Assembly (NCBI GenBank): GCA_027006785.1
Contig: JALTFR010000047.1
Location: forward strand, 1-64,000
Direction: 5' to 3'
DNA: 64,000 nucleotides
DNA from: Thermoplasmata archaeon
Lineage (GTDB): Archaea > Thermoplasmatota > Thermoplasmata > WALJ01
A program made the position numbers and the translations under genes. Under the pieces are notes generated by a model, which ran no database searches, was not told the DNA's origin, and worked only from the letters and a program-made list of their open reading frames with translations. This document shows positions 53,401-62,238 of this stretch, piece after piece; position 1 is the stretch's first letter; each line of letters starts with the position of its first letter.

Positions 53401-53676
53401 ATGCTGGAAGAAATCTCAGAACTGATAGGGCTTCAGGTATACACATCCGATGGAATATACCTCGGAAATGTGGACAACATAGTAATAGACCTGGAGAACA
53501 GAAAGATAAACGGGCTCTTCATAGGAGATACGAATCCTCTTCTGGTTGAGGACTCGCTGCCTGTGAATGTGCCCTACAGGTGGGTGCAGTCTATCGGTGA
53601 TATAGTGCTTCTGCGCTATTTCCCAAAAAGGGTTTCCATGAAAAAAGGCTCGGAAAAGATTATGGAAACCTCTTAA
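53401..53676 (+). CDS. PRC-barrel domain protein
   Basis: A single PRC-barrel of 91 residues: ISELIGLQVYTSDGIYLGNV, VIDLENRKINGLFIG and VNVPYRWVQSIGDIVLLR. In archaea such proteins may bind RNA or tether others; CdpB, a division factor, belongs to this fold, and SepF is also in this window. ATG 53401 is chosen because AAGGAGG lies eight bases upstream; the track ATG six bases earlier is too close to that site. Confidence 0.8.
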   Translation: MLEEISELIGLQVYTSDGIYLGNVDNIVIDLENRKINGLFIGDTNPLLVEDSLPVNVPYRWVQSIGDIVLLRYFPKRVSMKKGSEKIMETS

Positions 53677-53695
53677 ATAACCAAGAGGCGGGACA

Positions 53696-54883
53696 TTGGG
53701 AAAGCTCTTTCACGGACACATAGAGAAAGATACTGTTATCGTTGAAGAGAGTGGGGAGGCCAGTGCGATCTATAACCGGAGCAGCACAGGTGAGATGGTA
53801 AAAGGAAAGCTTAGGCTCACAATGGTTGAGGCTTTCTATCTCATGAACGAAGGAAAGCTTGAGATTGACATATCAAAAAAGGACTTTCTTAACAGAGCGC
53901 TCTCCACACCTGATTTTCAGACCAGATATCTCGTCTACCGCGAGCTTAGGAAAAGGGGCTTTCTCATAAGGGATGATACCTTCATGTACATCTGGAGGGG
54001 TGGTGAGCAGAAAGAGAAGGGAGAGATGAGGGTCTATCCTCTGGATGAAAAGAACATCTTCGATTTCTCAAAGGTCTATGAGATGGCCGGTAAAGAGGAT
54101 GCAGATAAAGAGCATGAATATTACGGAATGGATGCAAAGTTCACAAAGAATGAAAGGAATAAGTCATGGCCGCCCAATACGCTCCAGCCGGATGGACATG
54201 CAGAGCTCACAAAGAACGAAAGAAATAGAAGAAATTCCACGGAAGGAACCATTGAATCATCAAAAAATACAAAAATCGAGAGGGAAAGTGAAGCGCTGAT
54301 ATTCGCAATAGTTGATGGTGATGGTGACGTGACCTATTACTCTATATCCCGCTATTTTCCTGAAGGCCCGCACAGGACCGTGATAAATGAAAAGGGTGAT
54401 GCCGTCCTTATGGACGATATGGGAATCATGCTGGATGCTTACGAGCCGTTCCACTCCTTTTTCTACGGAAAGAAGATGGACGACGCACTCTACCTCTCCA
54501 CTCTGGAATGCACATATCTGATGTCTAAAGAAGCGCTCCGCCTTACCGAGCATGGGAAGGAAGTTTCCTTGGATGAATTGCTGGAGAGGAGCGCTAAGAA
54601 GGACCCTGAGTTGATGGAGAAATTGAGGATCTATTCTGACCTCAGGGACAGAGGACTCATTGTGAGGACGGGTTTCAAGTACGGAACCCATTTCAGAGTG
54701 TATATGAAAGATGTGGAGCAGCATGCAAAATACCTTGCCCATGCGGTCCCTGAGAACTACAAAGGCACATGGCCCGAGATAAGCAGAGGTGTCAGGCTGG
54801 CCCACGGTGTCAAAAAGGAATTCCTGATGGCCGAAGCATCAAAGAAAGCAAGATACCTGAGGATAAAGAGGGTCAGGCTTTAG
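53696..54883 (+). CDS. endA: tRNA-splicing endonuclease, two-repeat type
   Basis: Cuts bulge-helix-bulge motifs in tRNA and rRNA precursors. The protein is a fusion of two endonuclease repeats. The N-terminal one (1-130) has degenerate active-site residues. The C-terminal one keeps the Tyr in FKYGTHFRVY, the His in YLAHAVPEN and the Lys in KKARYLRIKR. This 395-residue form acts as a homodimer in other archaea. The linker at about 150-185 holds a repeated TKNERN unit. The TTG start at 53696 follows TCTTAAATAACC by 26 bases. None of the seven tRNA genes here shows a clear canonical intron. Confidence 0.92.
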   Translation: MGKLFHGHIEKDTVIVEESGEASAIYNRSSTGEMVKGKLRLTMVEAFYLMNEGKLEIDISKKDFLNRALSTPDFQTRYLVYRELRKRGFLIRDDTFMYIWRGGEQKEKGEMRVYPLDEKNIFDFSKVYEMAGKEDADKEHEYYGMDAKFTKNERNKSWPPNTLQPDGHAELTKNERNRRNSTEGTIESSKNTKIERESEALIFAIVDGDGDVTYYSISRYFPEGPHRTVINEKGDAVLMDDMGIMLDAYEPFHSFFYGKKMDDALYLSTLECTYLMSKEALRLTEHGKEVSLDELLERSAKKDPELMEKLRIYSDLRDRGLIVRTGFKYGTHFRVYMKDVEQHAKYLAHAVPENYKGTWPEISRGVRLAHGVKKEFLMAEASKKARYLRIKRVRL

Positions 54884-55731
54884 TCATTTGTTCTGCTTTT
54901 TACGGTCCGTCTGGCCATCAGTCCGCCAAGCCCGAGCCACAGAGATATTGTGGTAAATAGAAGAAGACCCGGGGAAAAACTGGTAATACATCCCTCACAG
55001 CTACAAGCGGAACCGACTAGGAACAATATTGAGAAAAGTAGGGTATACAATCCCCAGACGGTCAAAGAAAGTGAAAAATCGACCAGCCTTTCGGTCGCTT
55101 TTCCTCCTGTTATACTGAGAATAAGAGACTCCTCTGTAGGGAGCGTCAGTATTGCAATAAGAAAAAGAATGAAATAAAAGGCAAGCACATCTCCTACCCT
55201 GCCTCTGATGGAGGCTGTAGAGAAAAGGAGCAATAGAACAAATATAAAGGAAAGAATGATGTTGAGAGCAAGCACATACAGTTTTTCCCGCTCAAAGAGC
55301 TTCAACCCTTTCTTTTTTGCCATGAATGCCGCAGTAATGGTTGAAATGAGGAAACCAAACATAATAAAATAGTATCCATATTCTATGGACACATCTTCCG
55401 TCTCATTTCGTAGCATGTTGAGAGGAAATAATACGAAGACCAGGATGCCCAGCAAACCTATCGCCTCAATCCCGTAGTATCTTTTTGTGAAGAGGCAGAG
55501 AAAGCCACCCACCACAAGAGGAAGAACAAACACCACATAGAAATAGGAATCGAGAGTTGATATATATCCAATCTCATGATGGATGGTTATGGAAGAAGGA
55601 AGGAACACAAAGGAGAGTGTGAGCAAAAGGCCGGTCGAAATCAGCAATTTTCCGATTTTCTCTGTTTTCCGGCGTTCATCAGGCCTCGAAGGCTCGTCCT
55701 GAACGGTCAAATCCTCTGCATTCATACTCAC
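54880..55731 (-). CDS. Multi-pass membrane protein
   Basis: Not recognised. 283 residues with about seven or eight hydrophobic segments after a 30-residue polar N terminus. Near the C terminus a CSCEGC cysteine group sits between two helices and could bind metal. DNA is relatively AT-rich. It converges with endA, overlapping its stop by four bases. The start could also be the ATG two codons later. Confidence 0.65.
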   Translation of the reverse strand: MSMNAEDLTVQDEPSRPDERRKTEKIGKLLISTGLLLTLSFVFLPSSITIHHEIGYISTLDSYFYVVFVLPLVVGGFLCLFTKRYYGIEAIGLLGILVFVLFPLNMLRNETEDVSIEYGYYFIMFGFLISTITAAFMAKKKGLKLFEREKLYVLALNIILSFIFVLLLLFSTASIRGRVGDVLAFYFILFLIAILTLPTEESLILSITGGKATERLVDFSLSLTVWGLYTLLFSILFLVGSACSCEGCITSFSPGLLLFTTISLWLGLGGLMARRTVKSRTND

Positions 55732-55887
55732 ACATCCTGTGGCGATTCATCAATCAATATGCCCGGCGCTCTGTCAACGCAGGACGCAAAGAGCTTTGGT
55801 CACGCCGTCCTCGCGATTTGCGGATTTCATTTTCTTCCGTTTCCTCCTGCGCTTTCACATTGCCGTTCATGGCCCCGGTCTTTACGG

Positions 55888-57324
55888 CTACTCACTGTTT
55901 TTTATCTTCTCAATCTCCGCCTTAAGGTTCTTCTCCATTATGTCAAGATGGCGGTTCGTTGATTTGAGGATCATATCCACCTTCTTTTCGATCTCTGCCA
56001 CCTGCTTCTTCATGGACTCTATTTCATCCTTAACAGGTTCCATATCTGGAGCGCTCCCCTTCGCTGATGCCAGAGCGTCTATCTTCTCCCCAAGTTCGGA
56101 TGAGATTCCCGGAGCGCCTTTCATGGAGTTAAGGGATTCTATGTCAAGTGCATCCAGCTTCTTTCCGTATTCCTCCACCCTTTTCACCCTCTCCTCAAGC
56201 TCTCCGAGCATCTGGGTAACGGATGTCATCTCCTCGAACTCTCCGACAAGCCTGCGGAGTATGTCCATATCCTTTTTCATCTCCTCCTCGAGTTCCTTTA
56301 TAGAGAGCATCCTCTTCTGAAGGTCGTCTATCTGCGCCTGAAAATCACTTAATTCTTCTATGGAACTGAGTCTTCTCCTTATTTCGTCTATCTTTGCGGC
56401 CATGTTCCCTATGTCCTCAAGCTCCTTTATTGATTTGGACAGGCCTTCCGTGTCTATACTTTCGAGCTTCTTTGCGAGTTCCTCAACCTGTTCCTTGACA
56501 TCCAACCCTTCCAGCGCCTTTGAGATGTCGTCCTTCATTCCCTGGATTTCCTCAGAGACATGGGCCAGGTCCTTTATCTTGCTCATCTGGGCGACGGCCT
56601 CTTTCATCCCTTCAAGGTCGGCGGATATGCTCTTTATCGCCTCTATGCTGCTGGCAAGATCTTTAAGCGCTTCCATCGAGCCGTCAACTCCCGGAATCCT
56701 GGATATCTCGATACCTATTCTCTCATCGAGCGCTGCGATGTCCTCGCTCATCTCATCCAGTTTCATCGAGAGCTTTGTGATGCTCTCCTGGTTGTGTGAT
56801 ATTATCTTATAAGAATCAGCACCGTTCATGACTATGTTCTCTATGCTCTCGGACAATGAGTTTATCTTCTCTTCCATACCGGAGAGCGCGGGCTTCATGC
56901 TTTCCTCAACAAGCTCGGATATCTGTTTGTTCAACCCATCCTCCATTCCGGCAAGTCTTTCATCCATCATGGTGTTCAGTCCGCTCTTCAACTCTTCCAT
57001 GCTGTTCATCAGGAAGTCGCGCATCTCGATGAGCGCTCCCCTTTCTTCTTTCATAGCTTCCAAGACCTGCATGTTGAACCTGCTCTGTTTCTCTTCCATG
57101 CTTGATATTTCTGTGTAAAATTCCGTCTCAAGTTCATCAAATGCCTGAATCATGAGATAGACTATCCAGTGCTCCTTGCCCTTTATCTCCTTGAAATAGC
57201 TTTCGTCAACCTTTCTACGGCTCATTTTGCTTCCGGCAAGGTCTTTTACGCTCTTTACGAGCTTTTCTTTTACGCTATGAGGCGGCCCATCTTTCACAGT
57301 ATCCCGGCCCACAATAATACTCAT
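55888..57324 (-). CDS. Long coiled-coil protein
   Basis: 478 residues, almost all heptad-patterned coiled coil from about residue 65 to the end, with many Met-Glu-Glu and Leu-Ser-Ser segments (SMEEKINSLSESIENIVM, DIGNMAAKIDEIRRRL). The first 60 residues are compact and contain EHWIVYLMIQAFDELETEF. No membrane helix or signal. It resembles SMC-like or methyl-accepting-type rods only in general composition. Function unknown; a structural or scaffolding role is a guess. Five GAGCGCTN-type palindromes occur inside or beside it. Confidence 0.7.
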   Translation of the reverse strand: MSIIVGRDTVKDGPPHSVKEKLVKSVKDLAGSKMSRRKVDESYFKEIKGKEHWIVYLMIQAFDELETEFYTEISSMEEKQSRFNMQVLEAMKEERGALIEMRDFLMNSMEELKSGLNTMMDERLAGMEDGLNKQISELVEESMKPALSGMEEKINSLSESIENIVMNGADSYKIISHNQESITKLSMKLDEMSEDIAALDERIGIEISRIPGVDGSMEALKDLASSIEAIKSISADLEGMKEAVAQMSKIKDLAHVSEEIQGMKDDISKALEGLDVKEQVEELAKKLESIDTEGLSKSIKELEDIGNMAAKIDEIRRRLSSIEELSDFQAQIDDLQKRMLSIKELEEEMKKDMDILRRLVGEFEEMTSVTQMLGELEERVKRVEEYGKKLDALDIESLNSMKGAPGISSELGEKIDALASAKGSAPDMEPVKDEIESMKKQVAEIEKKVDMILKSTNRHLDIMEKNLKAEIEKIKNSE

Positions 57325-58030
57325 TCTTTATAGACTTTTTGCGTAAAAAGTTACTCATCTGAAAAATAGAGGCAGGACTTCACATATGGAAGCAAAAAAC
57401 ATGAAAAAGACACCAAGAGAACATAAATTAAAAGACTATTGAGCGAAGGATTTGTAGACTGGGCTTTTATTATCAGAATAGAGAAGAGAGACTCACAGGG
57501 CGCTGCTCGGAGCATAAGAGACACAGTTTTACAGTCACGAATGCAGGCATAAAGACTGAGAGTATCTGGAGAGCATCTGTGAGGAAGAGCATAAGAGACA
57601 CACTTTTCCAACCATACTCACAACAGAGTTCCAGTGGAAATAGAGGGGTCTCCCCCTTGAAAAGACAGGAACAATAGTGAGAAGTCACCATCTTATGGGA
57701 GATGTGCAAGAAAATTAGCCCGTCTCATCTGAAGATATCGAAGGAGCAAGAGAGCCCTTTGAAACCTGAAAGAGTACCAAAAGCCTCATTTATCATGCTG
57801 GCATGTTGAAAAGCATGATGGGGACGGCGCAATTCATTAATCAGAGATTCACAGGTCAGTATAGTAGCAGCACATCTCCGGACATTCAGAGAGTGTCACT
57901 TTTGCAACAACTTCAGGAAAAGAGTTACATATGCATTACAATTCTTCCATAGGAAATAGGAATGATTCATGGTAACAATCCTAAAACTCAGGCGAAAGTC
58001 TATAAACCACCACATATATATGAACATATC
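57325..58030. other. 706-base gap with short direct repeats
   Basis: No convincing gene in six frames; the two track ORFs here lack codon bias and promoter context. GAGCATAAGAGACACA recurs at about 57510 and 57593, 83 bases apart (the second copy followed by CTTTTCC instead of GTTTTAC). GACTCACAGG and other GAG/CAC-rich stretches suggest a decayed or structured RNA region. The right end is the promoter of the Cas4-like gene (AGTCTATAAACC, about 25 bases before ATG 58031). Confidence 0.6.
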
Positions 58031-59017
58031 ATGAGTAAAACAGTCTCTGCATCAGACCTTGAAAAATACGCATACTGCCCGCTTAGCTGGTGGCTCAGCA
58101 GAGACCAGAGCGAGAGGAGCGAAGCGGAGATTGAAGGGAGTGAGAAGCACAGGAAGGAGGAGGGCAAGGTAAACGAGATAGCGATAAAGGAAAGGGAAAG
58201 TCAGAGGCTGGAAACGACGATACTTTTCTTTTCATTCATGGCCAGTACGATTTCCATATTCGGTATGATCCTATGGCTCCCTGATTCGAGGGTTATGTCG
58301 GCCATATTGCTTGTTGAGGCGCTCCTCTGGCTGATTTTTTCACTTTATTTCCTCACCATGCTGGAAAAGAGCAGGAAGAACAGAAATCTTCTGGAAAGGC
58401 TAACTGCCCTTACAGCAATAGGATCCATAGTTGTTGCGATATACTCCCTCGGATTTGTATTTCCAAAAAACACAAGTCTGGCAATGATAATGCAGATATC
58501 AGCTCTTGTCTGGTTGATGGTAGCAACGACCATATTATGGAAAGAGTCCCACATAGAACAGTATGTAAGAAAGCAGAGGAAAAAGTTAGACCTCCCCGAT
58601 GGAGTGATTGTCTATGTTGATATGGACAATGAGAGTTCAGAAGTTCTTGAGTCGGCCAAATATGGTTTGAGAGGAAGGCCTGACCACATAATAGAGAGGG
58701 ATGGATACTACATCCCGGTGGAGCTGAAGACCGGAAGGACGCCCAGGGGGCCGCTGTTCTCACACATCGTCCAGCTGGGCACATACGGGCTGATAATAGA
58801 GGACATAACGGGAAAGAGGCCGCCGTACGGCATATTGAAGTACCCTGAGAAGAGCTTTGAGATAGAGTTCACCGACGAACTGCGCGACATCGTATTGAAG
58901 AAAAGGGACGAACTTCTGAGGGATCTGGAGCGCGGCGAGGCCCATAGGAACCACCATAGGCCGGGAAAATGCAGGGCGTGTTCCAGAAGGAAGATATGCC
59001 CCGAGAGGCTGGATTAA
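58031..59017 (+). CDS. Cas4-like nuclease interrupted by membrane helices
   Basis: A PD-(D/E)XK nuclease with an iron-sulfur cluster, of the Cas4/Dna2/AddB type. Visible parts in order: first cluster Cys C16 in KYAYCPLSWW, motif I His H40, four hydrophobic helices (about 63-83, 90-110, 123-144 and 150-170), motif II D218 in GRPDHI, motif III E231 and K233 in PVELKTG, the QxxxY motif Q248/Y252 in VQLGTYG, and the cysteines C314, C317 and C323 in CRACSRRKIC. All catalytic positions are intact. ATG 58031 is used for TATA spacing. No cas genes or CRISPR repeats are near. Membrane helices inside a Cas4-type core are unusual. Confidence 0.88.
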   Translation: MSKTVSASDLEKYAYCPLSWWLSRDQSERSEAEIEGSEKHRKEEGKVNEIAIKERESQRLETTILFFSFMASTISIFGMILWLPDSRVMSAILLVEALLWLIFSLYFLTMLEKSRKNRNLLERLTALTAIGSIVVAIYSLGFVFPKNTSLAMIMQISALVWLMVATTILWKESHIEQYVRKQRKKLDLPDGVIVYVDMDNESSEVLESAKYGLRGRPDHIIERDGYYIPVELKTGRTPRGPLFSHIVQLGTYGLIIEDITGKRPPYGILKYPEKSFEIEFTDELRDIVLKKRDELLRDLERGEAHRNHHRPGKCRACSRRKICPERLD

Positions 59018-59337
59018 TCCCTTTTCATCTCTTCCTTCAGTCCCTCGAGTTCCTTTCTTATCTCCTTCAATTCCTTCTTTATCTCGCTTATTCCTTCCAT
59101 GGTTCCCTCTTCAAAGGGGGTGAAGGTCTCGGAGGCCAGAGCCCGATGAGTTATCACTATGCCGAGAAATACCGCACCGACAACAGCAAGAAGAGCGATT
59201 ATTACAAGGACAAATACGAAAACCAGGAACTGGGCCATGGGGTCTATTCGAAAGACACCGGTCATTATCCCGATGGCAAGGGCGGCCAGGAATATGGCCA
59301 GAGCGAACCACACCCAGTATCTGTTTCTGGAGTTCAT
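59014..59337 (-). CDS. Two-helix membrane protein with coiled coil
   Basis: 107 residues: two membrane helices (about 8-26 and 36-60) and a C-terminal coiled coil (ISEIKKELKEIRKELEGLKEEMKRD). Not recognised. Its start overlaps the stop of the lipoprotein gene by four bases, so the two form an operon. Its 3' end meets the Cas4-like gene, overlapping by four bases. Confidence 0.65.
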   Translation of the reverse strand: MNSRNRYWVWFALAIFLAALAIGIMTGVFRIDPMAQFLVFVFVLVIIALLAVVGAVFLGIVITHRALASETFTPFEEGTMEGISEIKKELKEIRKELEGLKEEMKRD

Positions 59338-59798
59338 TTCTTCGGCTCCGTTTTGGAGAGATACATCGTTGTTATAAAATATGTCGTTCCCTCAAGGTCT
59401 ATTCTATGGGTCCCGGATTGGTCTGTAACGGTGTATTCTGGAAGGGGCGGGTTCATAAGGACCGTTGCGTTGTAGTAATAGGTCTCAATATCGGAACCCT
59501 CTTCAGGAAGGTCGAGGACCGTTATGTTAAGCGTGAAATTCTCACTCTTCGTCAATGCAGTAGCCTGAAATGTTCTGTTCCTGTCATACAGAGTTCGGTT
59601 ATCCACCTTTATGACTATCCGCTCGTACCTGTAGTCCGACATGCCATGCACATATATGGCGAAGCCTTCACCATCCACATAATCCACTATGACCTTGGGA
59701 ATACGGGAGATTGGTGGCGGTGCAGGAGGATTCAGACAGCCGAGGCTGGCAACCACGAGCATCAACACAGCCAGCACTCCTAAATACCGCCAATCCAT
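59334..59798 (-). CDS. Lipoprotein
   Basis: 154 residues with a signal peptide and lipobox (LVVASLGC, Cys near residue 21), a Pro-rich stretch (PPAPPPI), and an extracytoplasmic Ig-like beta domain with several N-x-S/T sequons. Not recognised. Co-encoded with the two-helix protein. TATA-like TTTAAAT lies about 25 bases upstream of the ATG. Confidence 0.7.
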   Translation of the reverse strand: MDWRYLGVLAVLMLVVASLGCLNPPAPPPISRIPKVIVDYVDGEGFAIYVHGMSDYRYERIVIKVDNRTLYDRNRTFQATALTKSENFTLNITVLDLPEEGSDIETYYYNATVLMNPPLPEYTVTDQSGTHRIDLEGTTYFITTMYLSKTEPKK

Positions 59799-59828
59799 AC
59801 ATGAGCATCGCAGGACTGGTATTTAAAA

Positions 59829-60533
59829 CTAGTCTTTGAGCGAATAGCTTACCACGACGCTCTGACGCTCTCTAAGGTCCTTCAGGTGAAGCAGTTCCAC
59901 CTCAGTTCCTTTTTCCCTCAAAAGATTTGCGATGCCCTCAAGGTGCGCATCACCCAGCACCGCCACGACCCTTCCGTAGCGCTCCGCCGCCGCACCTATC
60001 CTTTCGGACATATGCAGGTTCCTCTCATCTATCAGCAGGCGCTTTATGGTGGGGAACATCCTTCCGAGCTCCTCGATGTATGCTCCCTCATCCTCCTGAT
60101 ACCTCTTCATCTCGGCCTCCACGCTGGTCTTTTTTCTGGACGGAAGGAAGAGCGCTCCGAAGAACCTCAGTTTCTCGCGCCAGCCCATCTCCTTCATCAT
60201 CCTTTTGAAGAGAAGGGACACATCGTCATCCACGAGAAGAAGGGGAGCGCCTATCATTCGGGCCGCCTCGGCGGCCGCCAGCATCTCCTCCCCTGCCTGC
60301 ACTCCGTAGGCATCTCCAAGGGAATCCTGTATATTTGCCAGCCTGCGGTATATGAAGGGCAGCTCTTTCTTAGCCTCCTCGACCTCTTCTGGGTGGGTGA
60401 GCGCATAGTATCTGTTCCTGTCCAGTTCTATACAGACCGCGGACGGGGCTATGGAGAGTATCTGCTGCTTTATCAGGCCCTTGACATCGAAGACATGCGC
60501 CACGCCCAGCAGGTAGGCCCTGCCCTTTTCCAT
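59829..60533 (-). CDS. TraB family protein
   Basis: TraB/PrgY-type protein, a family related to erythromycin esterase-like and Tiki proteases. Motifs are LLGVAHVF near residue 8, ICIELDRNRYYAL, and the C-terminal AVLGDAHLEGI. This short form (234 residues) lacks the membrane domain that often follows. The track start lies across the promoter; ATG 60533 lies 24 bases from the TATA box. Function in archaea is unknown. Confidence 0.8.
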   Translation of the reverse strand: MEKGRAYLLGVAHVFDVKGLIKQQILSIAPSAVCIELDRNRYYALTHPEEVEEAKKELPFIYRRLANIQDSLGDAYGVQAGEEMLAAAEAARMIGAPLLLVDDDVSLLFKRMMKEMGWREKLRFFGALFLPSRKKTSVEAEMKRYQEDEGAYIEELGRMFPTIKRLLIDERNLHMSERIGAAAERYGRVVAVLGDAHLEGIANLLREKGTEVELLHLKDLRERQSVVVSYSLKD

Positions 60534-60579
60534 GAAAGAGCAACGAAGGCGATATATATAAGCGCTCCCTGCCAGTGCT
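60534..60579. promoter_or_regulatory. Symmetric shared TATA, traB-like and HAD genes
   Basis: One AT core, CGATATATATAAGC (60550-60563), lies between divergent start codons at 60533 and 60580. Its centre is about 24 bases from each. Both genes appear leaderless and to use the same TATA box in opposite directions. Confidence 0.7.
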
Positions 60580-61233
60580 GTGAAGTTAGTGGTATTTGAC
60601 ATGGACGGCGTGCTCACAGAGTACTTCAGTTCATGGGTATGGGTGCACGAGCACTTCGGAACGGACAACGACGAGTCCCTGCGCCTCTACATGGAGGGGA
60701 AGATAGACGACGAGGAGTTCATGAGAAGGGACATAGCGCTCTGGACATCCAGAAAGGAAGGGCTCACGGGAAAGCACCTTGAGGACATACTGGCGCAGGT
60801 GCCCATAAGGAAAGGAGCGAAGGAACTGGTGGACTGGCTCCACAGCAGGGGAGCGAAGACCGCCATAGTCAGCGGGGGCATAGACATCCTTGCCAATCGA
60901 ATAGGAAAGGAACTCGGAATGGACTATGTTTTCTCCAACATCGTGGAGGTTGACGAGGAAGGAAAGGTCACGGGCCGCGGGCTGTCAAGGGTCAAGTTGA
61001 AGGATAAGGCCGAAACGGTCCGCAAAATAAGGGGGGAACTGGGCATAGGTCCGGAGGACTGCGCTGCCGTGGGGGACACCAACATAGACGCATCCATGTT
61101 CACAGAATGCGGGCTTGGAATCGCCCTCAACCCGAAGGAGAGCGCAAGAAGCCTCATAGATGCGGCCGATGTGGTGATAAACGCCGATAGCCTGATGGAC
61201 ATAAGGCCATATCTGGAGACCCTATTCGACTGA
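60580..61233 (+). CDS. HAD-superfamily phosphatase, SerB-like
   Basis: 217 residues with all HAD motifs: nucleophile FDMDGVLT (motif I), SGG (motif II), Lys in LSRVKLKDKAE (motif III) and GDTNIDASMF (motif IV). The cap between motifs I and II is helical as in phosphoserine phosphatase. Serine-phosphate or a small sugar phosphate is likely the substrate. The GTG start at 60580 lies directly at leaderless distance from the shared TATA. Confidence 0.85.
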   Translation: MKLVVFDMDGVLTEYFSSWVWVHEHFGTDNDESLRLYMEGKIDDEEFMRRDIALWTSRKEGLTGKHLEDILAQVPIRKGAKELVDWLHSRGAKTAIVSGGIDILANRIGKELGMDYVFSNIVEVDEEGKVTGRGLSRVKLKDKAETVRKIRGELGIGPEDCAAVGDTNIDASMFTECGLGIALNPKESARSLIDAADVVINADSLMDIRPYLETLFD

Positions 61234-61316
61234 ATACGCTGAGAGAATTTCACGATTATGTTTTATTGAAAACACACGGGCGAAAAAGACTAAATAAGCA
61301 ATTCAATACACCTTGC

Positions 61317-61748
61317 ATGGTCTTTGAGCTGAGGGTGGTCGGAGACATGCCGCTGGAGGCGGAGTCCGACCTTGACACCGCCTTACGGCGCTTTCTGGAG
61401 CAGATAGGGTACATCGAAAGGGACAGCAGGGACAACATCGGGTTCCAGATATTCAGGAACTGCTTCGTTGAGAGGCCGGACAGGGTGTGGACCGCGGACG
61501 AGATCGCCCTCACAGTGAAGACCTCAAAGCCGACCGTTTATCGCTACATAAGGAAGTTGAAGAACATAGGGCTCATAGAGGAGGGGACAAGGAAGAAGGA
61601 GGGTGAGGCACCGAGGAAGGGATATATGCTCAGGTACGGCGACCTCGCAAGGGCATGGGTCTTCGTGGACTCCAATGTGAAGGTGGCCATGCAGAACTAC
61701 CAGCGCTCCGTGGAGCACATAGCGAAGCTTGCGAGAGATAGGAAATGA
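61317..61748 (+). CDS. Winged-helix DNA-binding protein
   Basis: 143 residues. Residues about 55-105 form a winged helix (WTADEIALTVKTSKPTVYRYIRKLKNIGLIEEG). The N-terminal region EAESDLDTALRRFLEQIGY is helical and may dimerise. ATG 61317 lies 28 bases after GACTAAATAAGC. It overlaps the next gene's start by four bases, so two small regulators are co-expressed. Confidence 0.75.
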   Translation: MVFELRVVGDMPLEAESDLDTALRRFLEQIGYIERDSRDNIGFQIFRNCFVERPDRVWTADEIALTVKTSKPTVYRYIRKLKNIGLIEEGTRKKEGEAPRKGYMLRYGDLARAWVFVDSNVKVAMQNYQRSVEHIAKLARDRK

Positions 61749-61972
61749 GCCTAGAAGACAGGGCGATGAGGATAATAGCTGATGAGTATCCCATAACTCT
61801 GGAACAGTTATCTAGAGAACTTCATATATCCATCCGTCGCACCGAACTTCTTGTCAAAAGAATGGAGATGAAAGGCATCGTTACAAGGGAGATACTGCCG
61901 GACAAGGTTTATCTAAGGCTGAGCGATGCTGCTCTGAGGTCGATGATGACAAGAGGGTCAGCTGAGAGATGA
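61745..61972 (+). CDS. Small winged-helix protein
   Basis: 75 residues, essentially a single winged helix: YPITLEQLSRELHISIRRTELLVKRMEMKGIV. Not assigned to a family. The pairing with the preceding regulator suggests they work together. Confidence 0.7.
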   Translation: MSLEDRAMRIIADEYPITLEQLSRELHISIRRTELLVKRMEMKGIVTREILPDKVYLRLSDAALRSMMTRGSAER

Positions 61973-62037
61973 TGAACCCTATGAGTGCTGAGACCTCTAA
62001 AAAAAGCAATAAAATGTAATGAAAAGGGTTTGAGGGC

Positions 62038-62238
62038 CTATCTGCGCCCACGCCCCATTCCTCTGCCCATTCCGCGGCTCTGGCCTCTTCCAGCACCTCT
62101 CGGCCCGGTTCCGGCACCCTCATCTATCCTTTGGATGCTGGAGGAACCGCATTTAGGGCAGGTCTTTTCGGTTCCTTTTCCGGTGCCATAGGGCTCTTCC
62201 CATTCGTGGCCACAGGAAAGGCAGCGAAACCTTCTCAT
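62038..62238 (-). CDS. Zinc-ribbon protein with Gly-Arg tail
   Basis: 66 residues: a zinc ribbon CLSCGHEWEE...CPKCGSSSI (about residues 6-37) and a Gly/Arg-rich tail (GRGQSRGMGRGMGRGRR). Its ATG overlaps the stop of the upstream gene by four bases; last gene of the NifX-like cluster. Confidence 0.7.
   Translation of the reverse strand: MRRFRCLSCGHEWEEPYGTGKGTEKTCPKCGSSSIQRIDEGAGTGPRGAGRGQSRGMGRGMGRGRR

Noticed and set aside
57351-57709. Two minus-strand ORFs of 86 and 78 residues
   Set aside because: No promoter spacing, no codon bias, cysteine/serine-rich shadow-like composition, and they overlap each other in different frames.
58031-59017. CRISPR-Cas locus around the Cas4-like gene
   Set aside because: No regularly spaced repeats and no other cas genes anywhere in the window.
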